Source of the DNA: Bacteroidetes bacterium UBA1941
GTDB taxonomy: Bacteria; Bacteroidota; Bacteroidia; Chitinophagales; LD1
DNA: 64,000 nt
Assembly (NCBI GenBank): GCA_002336805.1
Contig: DDEZ01000003.1
Span: forward strand, 62,001 to 126,000
Direction: 5' to 3'
Part shown: in pieces, positions 26,110 through 34,247 of the stretch
Position numbering within the stretch: the stretch's first letter is position 1
Layout of the letters: every line of letters begins with the position of its first letter
Made by a program: the position numbers and the translations under genes
The notes under the pieces: generated by a model
Seen by the model: the letters and a program-made list of their open reading frames with translations, nothing else
What the model was told of the DNA's origin: nothing
Database searches by the model: none

Positions 26110-26856
26110 ATGAGAGCTATAATCGTAGATGATGAGCAGCTGGTAGCGCAAAACCTGCGTTCGCTATTGACCCGGTATTGCACCGGAGTAGAGATCATCG
26201 GCATCGCCCACTCGGCCCATGAGGCAGAGAAGATGATCAAGGAGTCTGATCCCGACCTGATATTTCTGGATGTAGAGATGCCCGGTGGCAATGGCTTCGA
26301 TCTGCTCAGGAGGTTTCCCCAGATCAGGTTTGGTGTCATTTTCGTCACAGCCTTCGATCACTATGCAGTGCAGGCCATCAAGTTTTCTGCCATAGACTAC
26401 CTGCTGAAGCCTATAGATATAAACGAGCTGGTCACCGCCGTGCAGAAGGCGCGGGAACAACTGAAGAGCCGCAGCATCAATCAGAGCCTCAATATCCTCC
26501 TGCACAATATGGCACAGCCGGCTACAAAACTACAGAAGCTCTCTCTCCCTACGCTGGATGGCATGACCTTTATCAATATCAATGATATCGTGTACTGCCA
26601 GAGCGATGGCAACTATACCCGCTTTCACCTGGAGAATGGACAGAAGCTGCTCATCACCCGCCAGATCGGTGTATATGAGGAGCTGCTACCCGAGCCGCTC
26701 TTCTGCCGCATACACCGCCAGTATATCATCAATGTAAATCGCGTGACACGCTATGTGAAGGGTAGGGGAGGCCACGTGGTCATGAGTGACGGCCAGGAGA
26801 TAGACGTAGCCGCCAGAAAGAAGGACGACTTCCTCAATGCCTACTCTCTGATATAA
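26110..26856 (+). CDS. LytTR-family response regulator
   Basis: A 248-residue regulator. The receiver (about 1-120) has VDDEQ, phospho-acceptor Asp54 in FLDVEMPGGNGF, Thr80 and Lys100 in YLLKPI. A short linker leads to a LytTR DNA-binding domain (about 145-245) with IVYCQSDGNYTRFHLENG, LLITRQIGVYEELLP and FCRIHRQYIINVNRV. It is the cytosolic output partner of the propeller kinase, which ends 6 bases upstream. The direct repeats at 23071-23104 are its candidate sites. Regulated genes are otherwise unknown. Confidence 0.95.
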   Translation: MRAIIVDDEQLVAQNLRSLLTRYCTGVEIIGIAHSAHEAEKMIKESDPDLIFLDVEMPGGNGFDLLRRFPQIRFGVIFVTAFDHYAVQAIKFSAIDYLLKPIDINELVTAVQKAREQLKSRSINQSLNILLHNMAQPATKLQKLSLPTLDGMTFININDIVYCQSDGNYTRFHLENGQKLLITRQIGVYEELLPEPLFCRIHRQYIINVNRVTRYVKGRGGHVVMSDGQEIDVAARKKDDFLNAYSLI

Positions 26857-26994
26857 AAAATATCGATCTTAATATACTTGCATTAAGCCCCAACGGGGCG
26901 CCACGCCTTTAGAGTAGGGCATCGCCCTACAAAAACGTCCACGCAGCACAATCCACAATTCATCGTGCTCTACCTATACCTGGGAATCAAAAAA

Positions 26995-27035
26995 GTTGAA
27001 ATTCCCCCTTTAAAAAGGGGGCCAGGGGGATTTGA
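26995..27035. repeat. Interspersed palindromic repeat (CCCCCTTT..AAAGGGGG type), with a second hairpin upstream
   Basis: ATTCCCCCTTTAAAAAGGGG followed by GCCAGGGGGATTTGA is a member of the dispersed family seen at 33185-33437, 38868-38933 and 39091-39133. Just upstream (26911-26930) GTAGGGC and GCCCTAC form another small hairpin, and GCCCC/GGGGC pair near 26886-26897. The 196-bp spacer holds no gene. Confidence 0.6.
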
Positions 27036-27052
27036 CACTCTACCACAAAAGT

Positions 27053-28273
27053 CTACCCCAGTATCTTCACCGCTTTCCTGATCGCATCAGCCAGCACATC
27101 TATTTCCTGCATTGTATTGTAGAATGCAAACGAAGCCCTGCAGGTCCCCTCTATACCATACTGATCCATGATAGGCTGGCAGCAGTGATGGCCGGTGCGG
27201 ATCGCTATGCCCTGCTCATTGAGCAGCACACCCAGGTCATACGGATGTATGTCACCCACCAGAAATGAGAGTACAGACGCCTTCTTCTCCGCAGTGCCTA
27301 TCACGCGCAGTCCGTCTATCTCAGTGAGCTTATTAGTAGCATAGTGCAGCAGTTCTTCTTCATAGGTATAGATCGCGTCGAGCCCGATACCATTGATATA
27401 GTGTATCGCCTCGCCCAGTGCTATACCACCCTCTATATGTGGAGTACCTGCTTCAAATTTATAAGGAAGGTCGTTATAAGTAGTCCCCTTGAAAGATACC
27501 GTCTTGATCATCTCCCCACCACCCATGAATGGCGGCATATCCAGCAGTATTTCTTCCTTGCCATATAGGATGCCGATACCCGTAGGACCAAAGACCTTAT
27601 GACCTGAGAACCCCAGGAAGTCGCAGTCCAGTGCCTGTACATCCACCCTCATATGCGGCAGCGCCTGCGCCGCATCTATGAATACTTTCGCACCCACTTT
27701 GTGCGCGGCCGCTATGATGTCATGCACAGGGTTGATCGTGCCGAGCGAGTTGGAGATATAGGAGGTAGATACGAGCTTCGTCTTTTCGGACAGCAGCTTC
27801 TCGTATGCTTCGTAGAGCTGCTCACCTTTATCATTCACGGGTATCACCAGCAGGTTGGCACCCACCTCTTCGCACAGCATCTGCCACGGCACTATGTTTG
27901 AGTGGTGCTCCAGCGCGGAGATGATGATCTCATCACCAGCTTTCACATATTTGCGTCCCCATGTTTTAGCCACGAGGTTGATAGCCTCCGTCGTACCGCG
28001 CACAAAGTTGATCTCGCGCTCAGATTTTGCATTCAGGTGGTCAGCTATGGCCTTGCGGGCATTTTCATATTCTTCTGTCGCCTTATTGGCCAGGTAGTGT
28101 GCGCCGCGATGTATATTGGCATTCGTCGACTTGTAGTATTCTGTGATCTTATTGATCACACGCAGCGGTTTCTGAGAGGTCGCTGCATTATCCAGGTAGA
28201 CCAGCGCTTTGCCTTTTACCTTTATATCCAGTATGGGAAAGTCCGCCCTAATTTTATTTATATCCAGTGACAT
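27053..28273 (-). CDS. sufS: Cysteine desulfurase SufS
   Basis: A 406-residue PLP enzyme that removes sulfur from cysteine for Fe-S cluster assembly in the cytosol. The PLP lysine lies in FSGHKVFGPTGIGILYG (around residue 225). The persulfide cysteine is Cys364 in TGHHCCQP, the same local context as E. coli SufS. Group II features such as IHRGAHYLANKATEEYE are present. It is the last gene of the leftward suf cluster, 2 bases after a small secreted-protein gene. No SufE or SufU partner is in the window. Confidence 0.97.
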   Translation of the reverse strand: MSLDINKIRADFPILDIKVKGKALVYLDNAATSQKPLRVINKITEYYKSTNANIHRGAHYLANKATEEYENARKAIADHLNAKSEREINFVRGTTEAINLVAKTWGRKYVKAGDEIIISALEHHSNIVPWQMLCEEVGANLLVIPVNDKGEQLYEAYEKLLSEKTKLVSTSYISNSLGTINPVHDIIAAAHKVGAKVFIDAAQALPHMRVDVQALDCDFLGFSGHKVFGPTGIGILYGKEEILLDMPPFMGGGEMIKTVSFKGTTYNDLPYKFEAGTPHIEGGIALGEAIHYINGIGLDAIYTYEEELLHYATNKLTEIDGLRVIGTAEKKASVLSFLVGDIHPYDLGVLLNEQGIAIRTGHHCCQPIMDQYGIEGTCRASFAFYNTMQEIDVLADAIRKAVKILG

Positions 28274-28275
28274 GA

Positions 28276-28671
28276 TTATCTGATTCTGCGTAAAGTCAAA
28301 GTGTTTTCTGTAGCGTCGCTCACCGTATACAAGATGGTCGTGGTAGAGCCATGATAGCTCAAGGTGCAGCCGGCTTCCTTCTTCCAGTATCCTAACGGAT
28401 ATGGCATTCGTAGTGCAGCGTCATTACCGCACCTCCATACCCGCTGATGTATCGCGAAAACGGTATCGTTATTGGCATTAAAGAAGTGCTCAGTGCTGGA
28501 TCTTGTGTCTGTACCGTCTTCTGTCTTTTGCAAGACAATGATCGAATCCGTGCCATGTGGTAGTGGGGTCGCCCAGCGCCCTCCGATATTTTGTAGTGCG
28601 CAATCTTTATTGCTCTGAGTATATCCTCCGAGGGAGATCAAAGCCGATATAACGATTGCCAGCGTTTTCAT
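28276..28671 (-). CDS. Small secreted hypothetical protein embedded in the suf operon
   Basis: A 131-residue protein with a signal peptide (MKTLAIVISALISLGGYTQS) and a mature part of beta-strand character. Segments IGGRWATPLPHGTDSIIVLQ and TLSYHGSTTTILYTVSDATE recall lipocalin-like domains, but the similarity is only suggestive. Its ATG overlaps the sufD stop codon (TGATG), so it is translationally coupled, and its stop lies 2 bases before sufS. An exported protein inside a cytosolic Fe-S operon is unusual. It has three mature cysteines (DCAL, WRCG, GCTL). Function unknown. Confidence 0.7.
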   Translation of the reverse strand: MKTLAIVISALISLGGYTQSNKDCALQNIGGRWATPLPHGTDSIIVLQKTEDGTDTRSSTEHFFNANNDTVFAIHQRVWRCGNDAALRMPYPLGYWKKEAGCTLSYHGSTTTILYTVSDATENTLTLRRIR

Positions 28672-29954
28672 CAGAAAGTGATATTCAGTCGTTCCTTTAG
28701 TCTGTCATACAGGTGCTCACCCAGGGCCTCCAGCGGAAGGTCTGCTATGATGCTGCTACCGTATGCGTAGGTCAGTATACCACGCGCCGTAGCCTCATCT
28801 ATACCGCGTGCGAGCAGGTAGAAGAGTTCATTCTTATTGATCTGGCCTATGGCGGCGCCGTGGCTGCACTTTACATCATCAGCATAGATCTCCAGCTGCG
28901 GCTTAGAGTTTACACTCGCCTCATCACTGAGTAGTATCGCCTTGCTACTCTGGAAAGCATTCGTCTTCTGCGCATCCTTGCGCACGAATATCTTACCATT
29001 GAATACGCCCGTAGACTCGCCATCCAGCACACCCTTGTACACCTGATTGCTATCGCAGTGAGGCACGCGGTGATCTACCAGTATATGGCTATCGATATGA
29101 TTATTCTCTGTACCCAGGTAGAGTCCATTCAGCGTAGCGAGGGCACCGTTGCCATCCATATAGGCATTCACATTATTGCGCACCAGCTTCCCCTCAAAGG
29201 TCAGCGTAGTGATATGGTAGCGCGCGTCCTGAGCCACACGCGCATCTATCGTATTGACAGAGGTCGTATGTTTATTATCCAGCTGCAGCGTCACATAGTT
29301 CACCTCCGCATTAGCAGCTACAAATATCTCCGCCAGGTGGTTGTAAAACTTCTCACCCGCCGCATTCTGAAAGTCCTCTACGATATTGATCTCAGCGCCT
29401 TCTTCAGCGATGATGAGATTGCGTGATTGTGTAAACACATCCACTGCTGCCGCATCGTACAGGTGAATGATAAAAACAGGCTGTGCAGCCTTTACGTTCC
29501 TCTTGATATAAATGAATGCGCCATCCTGCGCAAAGGCAGTATTCAGCGCAGCAAAATTCTCACTCGTCGTGTCTGTAGCCTTGTTGAAATACTTTGCGAT
29601 CAGGTCCGCATGTTGAGAGCGCTGCTCATGCAGGCTACCCGCCACCACACCATCCTGAGCTGCGATAGCCGATAGGGCAGGAGCGTAGCTCCCATTCACA
29701 AACACCAGCTTCGTACCCTCGATATTTTCAAATGAATTGAAAGCCGTCTTTTCGTTGACTGTCGACTGTTGACCGTCGACCAGGCGAAGCGCCTCCGGCA
29801 GCTTCGTCTTGATATTCGTATACTTCCACTCCTCATGGCGGCCGGATGGCACACCCAGCGCCTTAAAGCTCGCCAGCGCAGCCTCCCGCTCCGGGGTCAG
29901 CACATCTTTCTCCAGCGCCGCAAAAGTATTGTCTATATTATCTGTAAAAGCCAT
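28671..29954 (-). CDS. sufD: Fe-S cluster assembly protein SufD
   Basis: A 427-residue scaffold subunit that with SufB and SufC forms the SufBC2D complex. The C-terminal core has the family pattern SHGAAIGQINKNELFYLLARGI and a right-handed beta-helix-like centre with VDHRVPHCDSNQVYKGVLDG. The N-terminal helical region is variable and contains an in-frame copy of a dispersed repeat (29761-29780). It is in the canonical order sufB-sufC-sufD-sufS. The start ATG follows the sufC stop by 64 bases occupied by another repeat. Confidence 0.96.
   Translation of the reverse strand: MAFTDNIDNTFAALEKDVLTPEREAALASFKALGVPSGRHEEWKYTNIKTKLPEALRLVDGQQSTVNEKTAFNSFENIEGTKLVFVNGSYAPALSAIAAQDGVVAGSLHEQRSQHADLIAKYFNKATDTTSENFAALNTAFAQDGAFIYIKRNVKAAQPVFIIHLYDAAAVDVFTQSRNLIIAEEGAEINIVEDFQNAAGEKFYNHLAEIFVAANAEVNYVTLQLDNKHTTSVNTIDARVAQDARYHITTLTFEGKLVRNNVNAYMDGNGALATLNGLYLGTENNHIDSHILVDHRVPHCDSNQVYKGVLDGESTGVFNGKIFVRKDAQKTNAFQSSKAILLSDEASVNSKPQLEIYADDVKCSHGAAIGQINKNELFYLLARGIDEATARGILTYAYGSSIIADLPLEALGEHLYDRLKERLNITF
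29761..29780. repeat. Dispersed GTCGAC-type repeat inside sufD
   Basis: The 20-mer GTCGACGGTCAACAGTCGAC (minus strand) differs at one base from 59037-59056, which is intergenic. Here it is translated as VDGQQST in the N-terminal region of SufD. Related units continue on both sides. Confidence 0.7.
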
Positions 29955-29982
29955 TTATGATATCGGAGTATCAGTGCACTCC

Positions 29983-30021
29983 ATTTTCAAATTCTCAAAT
30001 TAGCACATCAGCACATTATCA
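29983..30021. repeat. Interspersed repeat in the sufC-sufD spacer
   Basis: TTTTCAAATTCTCAAATTAG followed by CACATCAGCACATTATC fills the spacer and reaches the sufC stop codon. A second copy lies in the sufB-sufC spacer at 30800-30837. Neither encodes protein and neither ends transcription by any visible hairpin. Confidence 0.7.
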
Positions 30022-30771
30022 GGCACCCACCTCTTCCTTGATCCAATCGTATCCCTTCTCCTCCATCCGCAGCGCCAGGTTCTTGTCACCCGTCTTCACG
30101 ATGCGGCCATCATACATCACGTGTACAAAGTCCGGCACGATATAGTTCAGCAGGCGCTGGTAGTGCGTGATCACGAGGAAAGCATTGTCTTTGTTACGCA
30201 GCTTATTCACGCCCTCTGCCACGATACGCAGGGCATCGATATCGAGGCCTGAGTCCGTCTCATCCATCACAGAGAAGAGCGGCTCCAGCATCGCCATCTG
30301 GAATATCTCATTGCGCTTCTTCTCACCACCACTGAATCCCTCATTGATAGACCGCGATAGATACGACTTGTCCAGCTCTACCAGTTGGCGCTTCTCATTC
30401 ATTAGCTTCAGGAAATCCTTGGCCGTGATAGGCTCCAGCCCCTGGTGCTTGCGCTTCGCATTCAGCGCCGCTTTCATAAAGTTGGTCGTGCTCACGCCCG
30501 GTATCTCTACAGGATACTGGAAGGCGAGAAAGATACCCTCACGTGCTCTCTCATCGGCGCTCATCTCCAGTATATTCTTGCCATGAAACAGGATCTCGCC
30601 AGCAGTCACCTCATAGTCAGTCTTGCCAGCTATGATAGAGGCCAGCGTACTCTTACCAGTACCATTAGGCCCCATGATCGCGTGCACCTCGCCCGGATTG
30701 ATATCCAGCGTCAGCCCCTTCAGTATCTCCTTGTCACCCACACGGGCATGTAAATTCTTGATGTGTAGCAT
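30019..30771 (-). CDS. sufC: Fe-S assembly ATPase SufC
   Basis: A 250-residue ABC-type ATPase of the SufBC2D scaffold. Walker A is GPNGTGKSTL, the signature is FSGGEKKRNEIFQMA, and the D-loop/Walker B region is MLEPLFSVMDETDSGLDIDA. All hallmarks and the family length are intact. It lies between sufB and sufD in one leftward unit. It energises cluster assembly in the cytosol. Confidence 0.97.
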   Translation of the reverse strand: MLHIKNLHARVGDKEILKGLTLDINPGEVHAIMGPNGTGKSTLASIIAGKTDYEVTAGEILFHGKNILEMSADERAREGIFLAFQYPVEIPGVSTTNFMKAALNAKRKHQGLEPITAKDFLKLMNEKRQLVELDKSYLSRSINEGFSGGEKKRNEIFQMAMLEPLFSVMDETDSGLDIDALRIVAEGVNKLRNKDNAFLVITHYQRLLNYIVPDFVHVMYDGRIVKTGDKNLALRMEEKGYDWIKEEVGA

Positions 30772-30799
30772 TGCTCTTTTCTGTCTAACCCTTGTATTC

Positions 30800-30837
30800 C
30801 ACTTTCAAATTTTCAAATCAGCACATTAGCACATTTG
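30800..30837. repeat. Interspersed repeat in the sufB-sufC spacer
   Basis: CACTTTCAAATTTTCAAATC followed by AGCACATTAGCACATTTG, the second copy of the family described at 29983-30021. The two suf spacers therefore carry the same repeat in the same orientation. Confidence 0.7.
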
Positions 30838-30840
30838 CCT

Positions 30841-32286
30841 TTATCCCACACTCCCCTCCAGACTAATACTCAGCAGCTTCTGCGCCTCCACCGCAAACTC
30901 CATCGGCAGTTGCTTGAAGACCTCCTTGCAGTACCCATTCACGATCATATCCACAGCCTCCTCACTGGTCAGGCCACGCTGATTGCAATAGAACATCAGA
31001 TCCTCACCGATCTTACTCGTAGTAGCCTCATGCTCCACCTGCGCTGATTTATTCTTGATCTCCAGATAGGGGAAGGTATGCGCACCGCACTTATCACCCA
31101 GCAGCAGGCTGTCGCACTGGCTGAAGTTATAGGCATTCTCCGCCGTACCTGCCACCTGCACCAGGCCACGGTAGCTGTTCTGGCTCTTGCCGCCGCTGAT
31201 ACCCTTAGACACGATACGGCTGCGCGTATTCTTGCCTATGTGTATCATCTTCGTACCCGTATCTGCCTGCTGGTAGTTATTGGTCACCGCCACGCTGTAA
31301 AACTCTCCAATCGAGTTGTCACCCTTCAGGATGCAGCTTGGGTATTTCCACGTGATGGCAGAGCCCGTCTCTACCTGAGTCCATGATATCTTAGAGTTTA
31401 CCCCCTTGCAGAGGCCACGCTTGGTTACGAAGTTGTAGATGCCGCCCTTACCTTCTTTATCTCCCGGGTACCAGTTCTGCACCGTAGAGTATTTGATCTC
31501 GGCATTGTCCATCGTCACCAGCTCTACCACGGCGGCGTGGAGCTGGTTCTCATCGCGCATCGGCGCGGTGCAGCCCTCCAGGTAGCTCACGTAGCTGCCC
31601 TCTTCGGCTATGATCAGCGTCCGCTCAAACTGCCCCGTATTCTGCGCATTGATGCGGAAGTACGTCGACAGCTCCATAGGGCACCGCACACCCTTAGGGA
31701 TATATACAAATGACCCGTCGGAAAACACCGCCGAGTTCAATGCTGAATAATAGTTGTCGCGCGGAGGCACCACCGAGCCGAGGTATTGCTTTACCAGCGC
31801 CGGATGCTCGCGGATCGCCTCAGAGATCGAGCAGAAGATGATGCCCTTCTCCGCCAACGTTGCCTTATAAGTAGTGATCACGCTCTCACTATCCATCACA
31901 AAGTCTACCGCCACACCGGCCAATATCTTTTGTTCTTCCTTAGGCAGGCCCAGCTTGTCATAGACTGCCAGTAGCTCAGGGTCTACCTCGTCCAGGCTCT
32001 TATACTCAGGCTTCTTTTTAGGAGCCGCATAGTAGATGATATCCTGAAAGTTGATGTCGTGAAAGTGCACATTCTGCCAGTGTGGTTGCTTCATTTTCAG
32101 CCACTGGCGGTAGGCCGTGAGGCGCCACTCCAGCATCCACTCCGGCTCATTCTTTTTGGCAGAGATGAAGCGCACCGTATCCTCCGAGAGGCCAGCGGCT
32201 ACTGTTTCCTGCGCTATATCACTGGCAAAGCCATATTTGTACTCACCGGCTATATGCTCATCCAGTATGGTGTCCTGATCGCTCAT
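30841..32286 (-). CDS. sufB: Fe-S cluster scaffold protein SufB
   Basis: A 481-residue scaffold subunit on which nascent Fe-S clusters are built. Family features are visible: PKKKPEYKSLDEVDPELLA, EGSYVSYLEGCTAP, SQNSYRGLVQV and the C-terminal EHEATTSKIGEDLMFYCNQRG with the conserved glutamate and cysteine. Length matches the family. It is the first gene of the leftward suf unit, with a promoter candidate at 32393-32424. No sufA or Rrf2-type regulator gene is adjacent. Confidence 0.97.
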   Translation of the reverse strand: MSDQDTILDEHIAGEYKYGFASDIAQETVAAGLSEDTVRFISAKKNEPEWMLEWRLTAYRQWLKMKQPHWQNVHFHDINFQDIIYYAAPKKKPEYKSLDEVDPELLAVYDKLGLPKEEQKILAGVAVDFVMDSESVITTYKATLAEKGIIFCSISEAIREHPALVKQYLGSVVPPRDNYYSALNSAVFSDGSFVYIPKGVRCPMELSTYFRINAQNTGQFERTLIIAEEGSYVSYLEGCTAPMRDENQLHAAVVELVTMDNAEIKYSTVQNWYPGDKEGKGGIYNFVTKRGLCKGVNSKISWTQVETGSAITWKYPSCILKGDNSIGEFYSVAVTNNYQQADTGTKMIHIGKNTRSRIVSKGISGGKSQNSYRGLVQVAGTAENAYNFSQCDSLLLGDKCGAHTFPYLEIKNKSAQVEHEATTSKIGEDLMFYCNQRGLTSEEAVDMIVNGYCKEVFKQLPMEFAVEAQKLLSISLEGSVG

Positions 32287-32392
32287 TATTTCTCCTAAAA
32301 CCCTTAGACTGCGGCTTTTGCAGCCCGTTTAACCCAAAAAATCACCATCATCAGAACTGATCTTCATCATATTTGTTCTAATTTCGGAGGGG

Positions 32393-32424
32393 CAAATATA
32401 CGCCTTATTTAGATTCTTTCTAAA
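32393..32424 (-). promoter_or_regulatory. Promoter of the suf operon with overlapping inverted repeat
   Basis: On the minus strand TTTA (32424-32421) is separated by 20 bp from TATATTTG (32400-32393), a full -7 consensus with a near -33 box. The leader is about 105 bases. An imperfect palindrome TTTAGA-N5-TCTAAA (32408-32424) covers the -33 side and reaches to 3 bases before the ATG of the divergent cox gene, so it could be an operator serving both. No regulator is assigned. Confidence 0.55.
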
Positions 32425-32426
32425 CT

Positions 32427-33089
32427 ATGTTAGGGGTAAAAGAACTCACACCTGCGGATAAACTCCGGCTGCGCCTGCGCTACCACCCGGTCCGCGTCAT
32501 GACCTGGCTGGTCATACTAGGTATTACCTCCGCCTTCCTCACACTGGTAGGTTGCTACTTTGCCACCACAGCCGGCACCGTGTGGAATGACTTCCGCCTA
32601 CCCCCCATTTTTCACGCCAATACGATCATCATACTGGCCTCCAGCTACACCGTCATGCAGATGCGCCATGCCAATCGGCGGCACGATCACCATGCTTACC
32701 GGCAGGCACTGCTCATCACTGCCGGCCTGGGGCTGGCTTTTACCGCCTTTCAGGTCATGGGCTGGACAGAGCTGCTCCATCAGGGCATCGGCTTTCGCAG
32801 CCAGATATCTGGCGCTTACCTTTACTTGATATCCGGCCTCCACCTCGCCCACCTGCTGGTAGGAGTGGGCTTCCTTTTGTACTTTCTCTACCGCGCATAT
32901 GTGATGGACTTCGATGCCTATGCACAGCTCCTGTTTGAGACAGATCCCGTCACCGGCCTGCGCGTAGAGATGCTCGGCATCTACTGGCATTTTGTAGACG
33001 TACTGTGGCTTTTTCTCTATGCCAGTTTTATGATCGCACTTTATGTAGTGCCTCATAGCGGTGAGGGCTGGTTCCTGCGCAGCTTTTGA
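32427..33089 (+). CDS. Cytochrome c oxidase subunit III (haem-copper oxidase)
   Basis: A 220-residue inner-membrane protein with five predicted spans (starting at MTWLVILGITSAFLTLVGCYF; then FHANTIIILASSYTVMQM, a third around GLGLAFTAFQVMG, a fourth YLISGLHLAHLLVGVGFLLYF and a last YWHFVDVLWLFLYASFMIAL). The motifs LHLAHLLVGV and YWHFVDVLW are diagnostic of subunit III. It supports the catalytic subunit in oxygen reduction at the end of the respiratory chain. The other oxidase subunits are not adjacent; SCO1 and DUF420 genes lie about 21 kb away. It is divergent from the suf operon. Confidence 0.93.
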   Translation: MLGVKELTPADKLRLRLRYHPVRVMTWLVILGITSAFLTLVGCYFATTAGTVWNDFRLPPIFHANTIIILASSYTVMQMRHANRRHDHHAYRQALLITAGLGLAFTAFQVMGWTELLHQGIGFRSQISGAYLYLISGLHLAHLLVGVGFLLYFLYRAYVMDFDAYAQLLFETDPVTGLRVEMLGIYWHFVDVLWLFLYASFMIALYVVPHSGEGWFLRSF

Positions 33090-33184
33090 GCGGTACAGTT
33101 AGCCCTCATATCATTCAAAGGACCCTTGTCCTGTAGTGACAGGTCGCGACCTGTCACTACCAAAGCTTTAACCGTACTACACGG

Positions 33185-33327
33185 TTGTATTAAAGTCTCC
33201 CCTGATTCAGGGGAGATTTAGAGGGGTTAATAACTGGCCCACATATACTGCCATGGCAGCGGCTGTTAAAGTCTCCCTTTAGGTCCCAGATCCCGATATA
33301 GTCGGGAGAGATTTAGAGGGTTGTATT
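33185..33327. repeat. Two tandem copies of the AAAGTCTCCC palindromic repeat family
   Basis: Copy one (33185-33230) reads TTGTATTAAAGTCTCCCC, a short loop, then GGGGAGATTTAGAGGGG. Copy two (33265-33327) has TTAAAGTCTCCCTTTAGG, a longer arm with CCCGATATAGTCGGG, then GAGATTTAGAGGGTTGTATT. Both can fold into hairpins and share the 3' signature ATTTAGAGGG. The heptamer TTGTATT occurs at unit ends. Confidence 0.75.
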
Positions 33328-33408
33328 AATGGCGGCAGCCGGGCTATCCGCTCCTAGTCCTCGCGGCAGCATCCCTGACCTACAAAAACTATTATAGCCT
33401 GCGCGGCT

Positions 33409-33437
33409 GTTAAAGTCCCCTATGGGGATTTAGGGGC
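33409..33437. repeat. Short copy of the AAAGTCTCCC family
   Basis: GTTAAAGTCCCCTATGGGGA followed by TTTAGGGGC keeps both family arms (AAAGTCCCC and GGGGATTTAGGGG) with a minimal loop. Confidence 0.65.
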
Positions 33438-33638
33438 CGTGCTGCGGGCTATCCGCTACTATCCCTGCCGCACCTGCCGGCTGGTTTATCATCATTTAGA
33501 CGCAGCAATAGATCCATGCGCTAAAATTGAATGACTCACGTTAAAGAATAACAGGGACGCCCTTGATACCAATAAACCTACTCATGTGTATTGTCAGTGT
33601 TGTATCCTACCCGCTCCTTTACCATTTTAGCTATCCTG

Positions 33639-34130
33639 ATGCGCCAGCCATTACCATATCGAGAGGTGAAACTATATGCACCATATCAGTACAGGGTCTT
33701 ATTCCTCGACCCCGCTGAGATATACAGCCGCATACAGGTGCAGCCCTACGCCCGCCACCAGCGGCCGGAGTATATAGGGCTGAAAGTGATGTTCCCAAAG
33801 CGCGAAGACCGCACCTGCTCCTGCGGCTGCGGACGCACACTGGGTCCGAGGCGCAGCCGCTGGGCTTCTGATGACTGCGCCGCATTCGCTGCTGATATAT
33901 ATGCCATCATCTATGGCCAGCGCGATACGATCAAATTTTACCTAAAGCAGTACACCGGCTACCGCTGCCAGTGCGGCCGTGTACGCCGGATGAAGGTAGA
34001 CCACATCATACCCGTCAAGCACGGCGGCGGAGGCTGCTGGCTCAGCAATTATCAGTTTCTCTGCCACGCCTGCCACGTGTCCAAGACCAACACAGACTTT
34101 GGCTGGAAGGGCCGCAAAGAAGCAGTCTGA
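33639..34130 (+). CDS. HNH endonuclease domain protein
   Basis: The start is ATG 33639, 163 residues; an in-frame TTG at 33591 would add only a short, unlikely extension. The C-terminal half is an HNH nuclease: zinc-ligand cysteines in CQCG and CHAC, with the catalytic core MKVDHIIPVKHGGGGCWLSN. The N-terminal half has a separate cysteine cluster CSCGCGRTLGPRRSRW, probably another zinc knuckle. It stands alone between repeat-rich spacers, typical of phage- or homing-derived HNH genes, and no adjacent methylase or packaging gene is seen. The DNA target is unknown. Confidence 0.85.
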   Translation: MRQPLPYREVKLYAPYQYRVLFLDPAEIYSRIQVQPYARHQRPEYIGLKVMFPKREDRTCSCGCGRTLGPRRSRWASDDCAAFAADIYAIIYGQRDTIKFYLKQYTGYRCQCGRVRRMKVDHIIPVKHGGGGCWLSNYQFLCHACHVSKTNTDFGWKGRKEAV

Positions 34131-34247
34131 GCAGAGAGCTATGCTTGTTACTCCACTTATTATTTAACAGTTGCAATTATAACTCCGTTACAACCAAAGG
34201 TGTAAATTGGGACGTCCTAAGGACATCAACCACATAAAATACACCCC

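Larger units (their letters stand above)
33090..33638. other. Gene-free spacer rich in interspersed repeats
   Basis: A 549-bp stretch without a credible gene. It contains at least three copies of the palindromic AAAGTCTCCC family (33185-33230, 33265-33327, 33409-33437) and, near 33140-33158, a smaller inverted repeat GTGACAGGTCGC/GACCTGTCAC. The rest is featureless. Confidence 0.7.

Noticed and set aside
33591..33638. TTG-initiated extension of the HNH gene
   Set aside because: ATG 33639 gives a sensible product. The extra 16 residues have no family support and the start codon is weaker.
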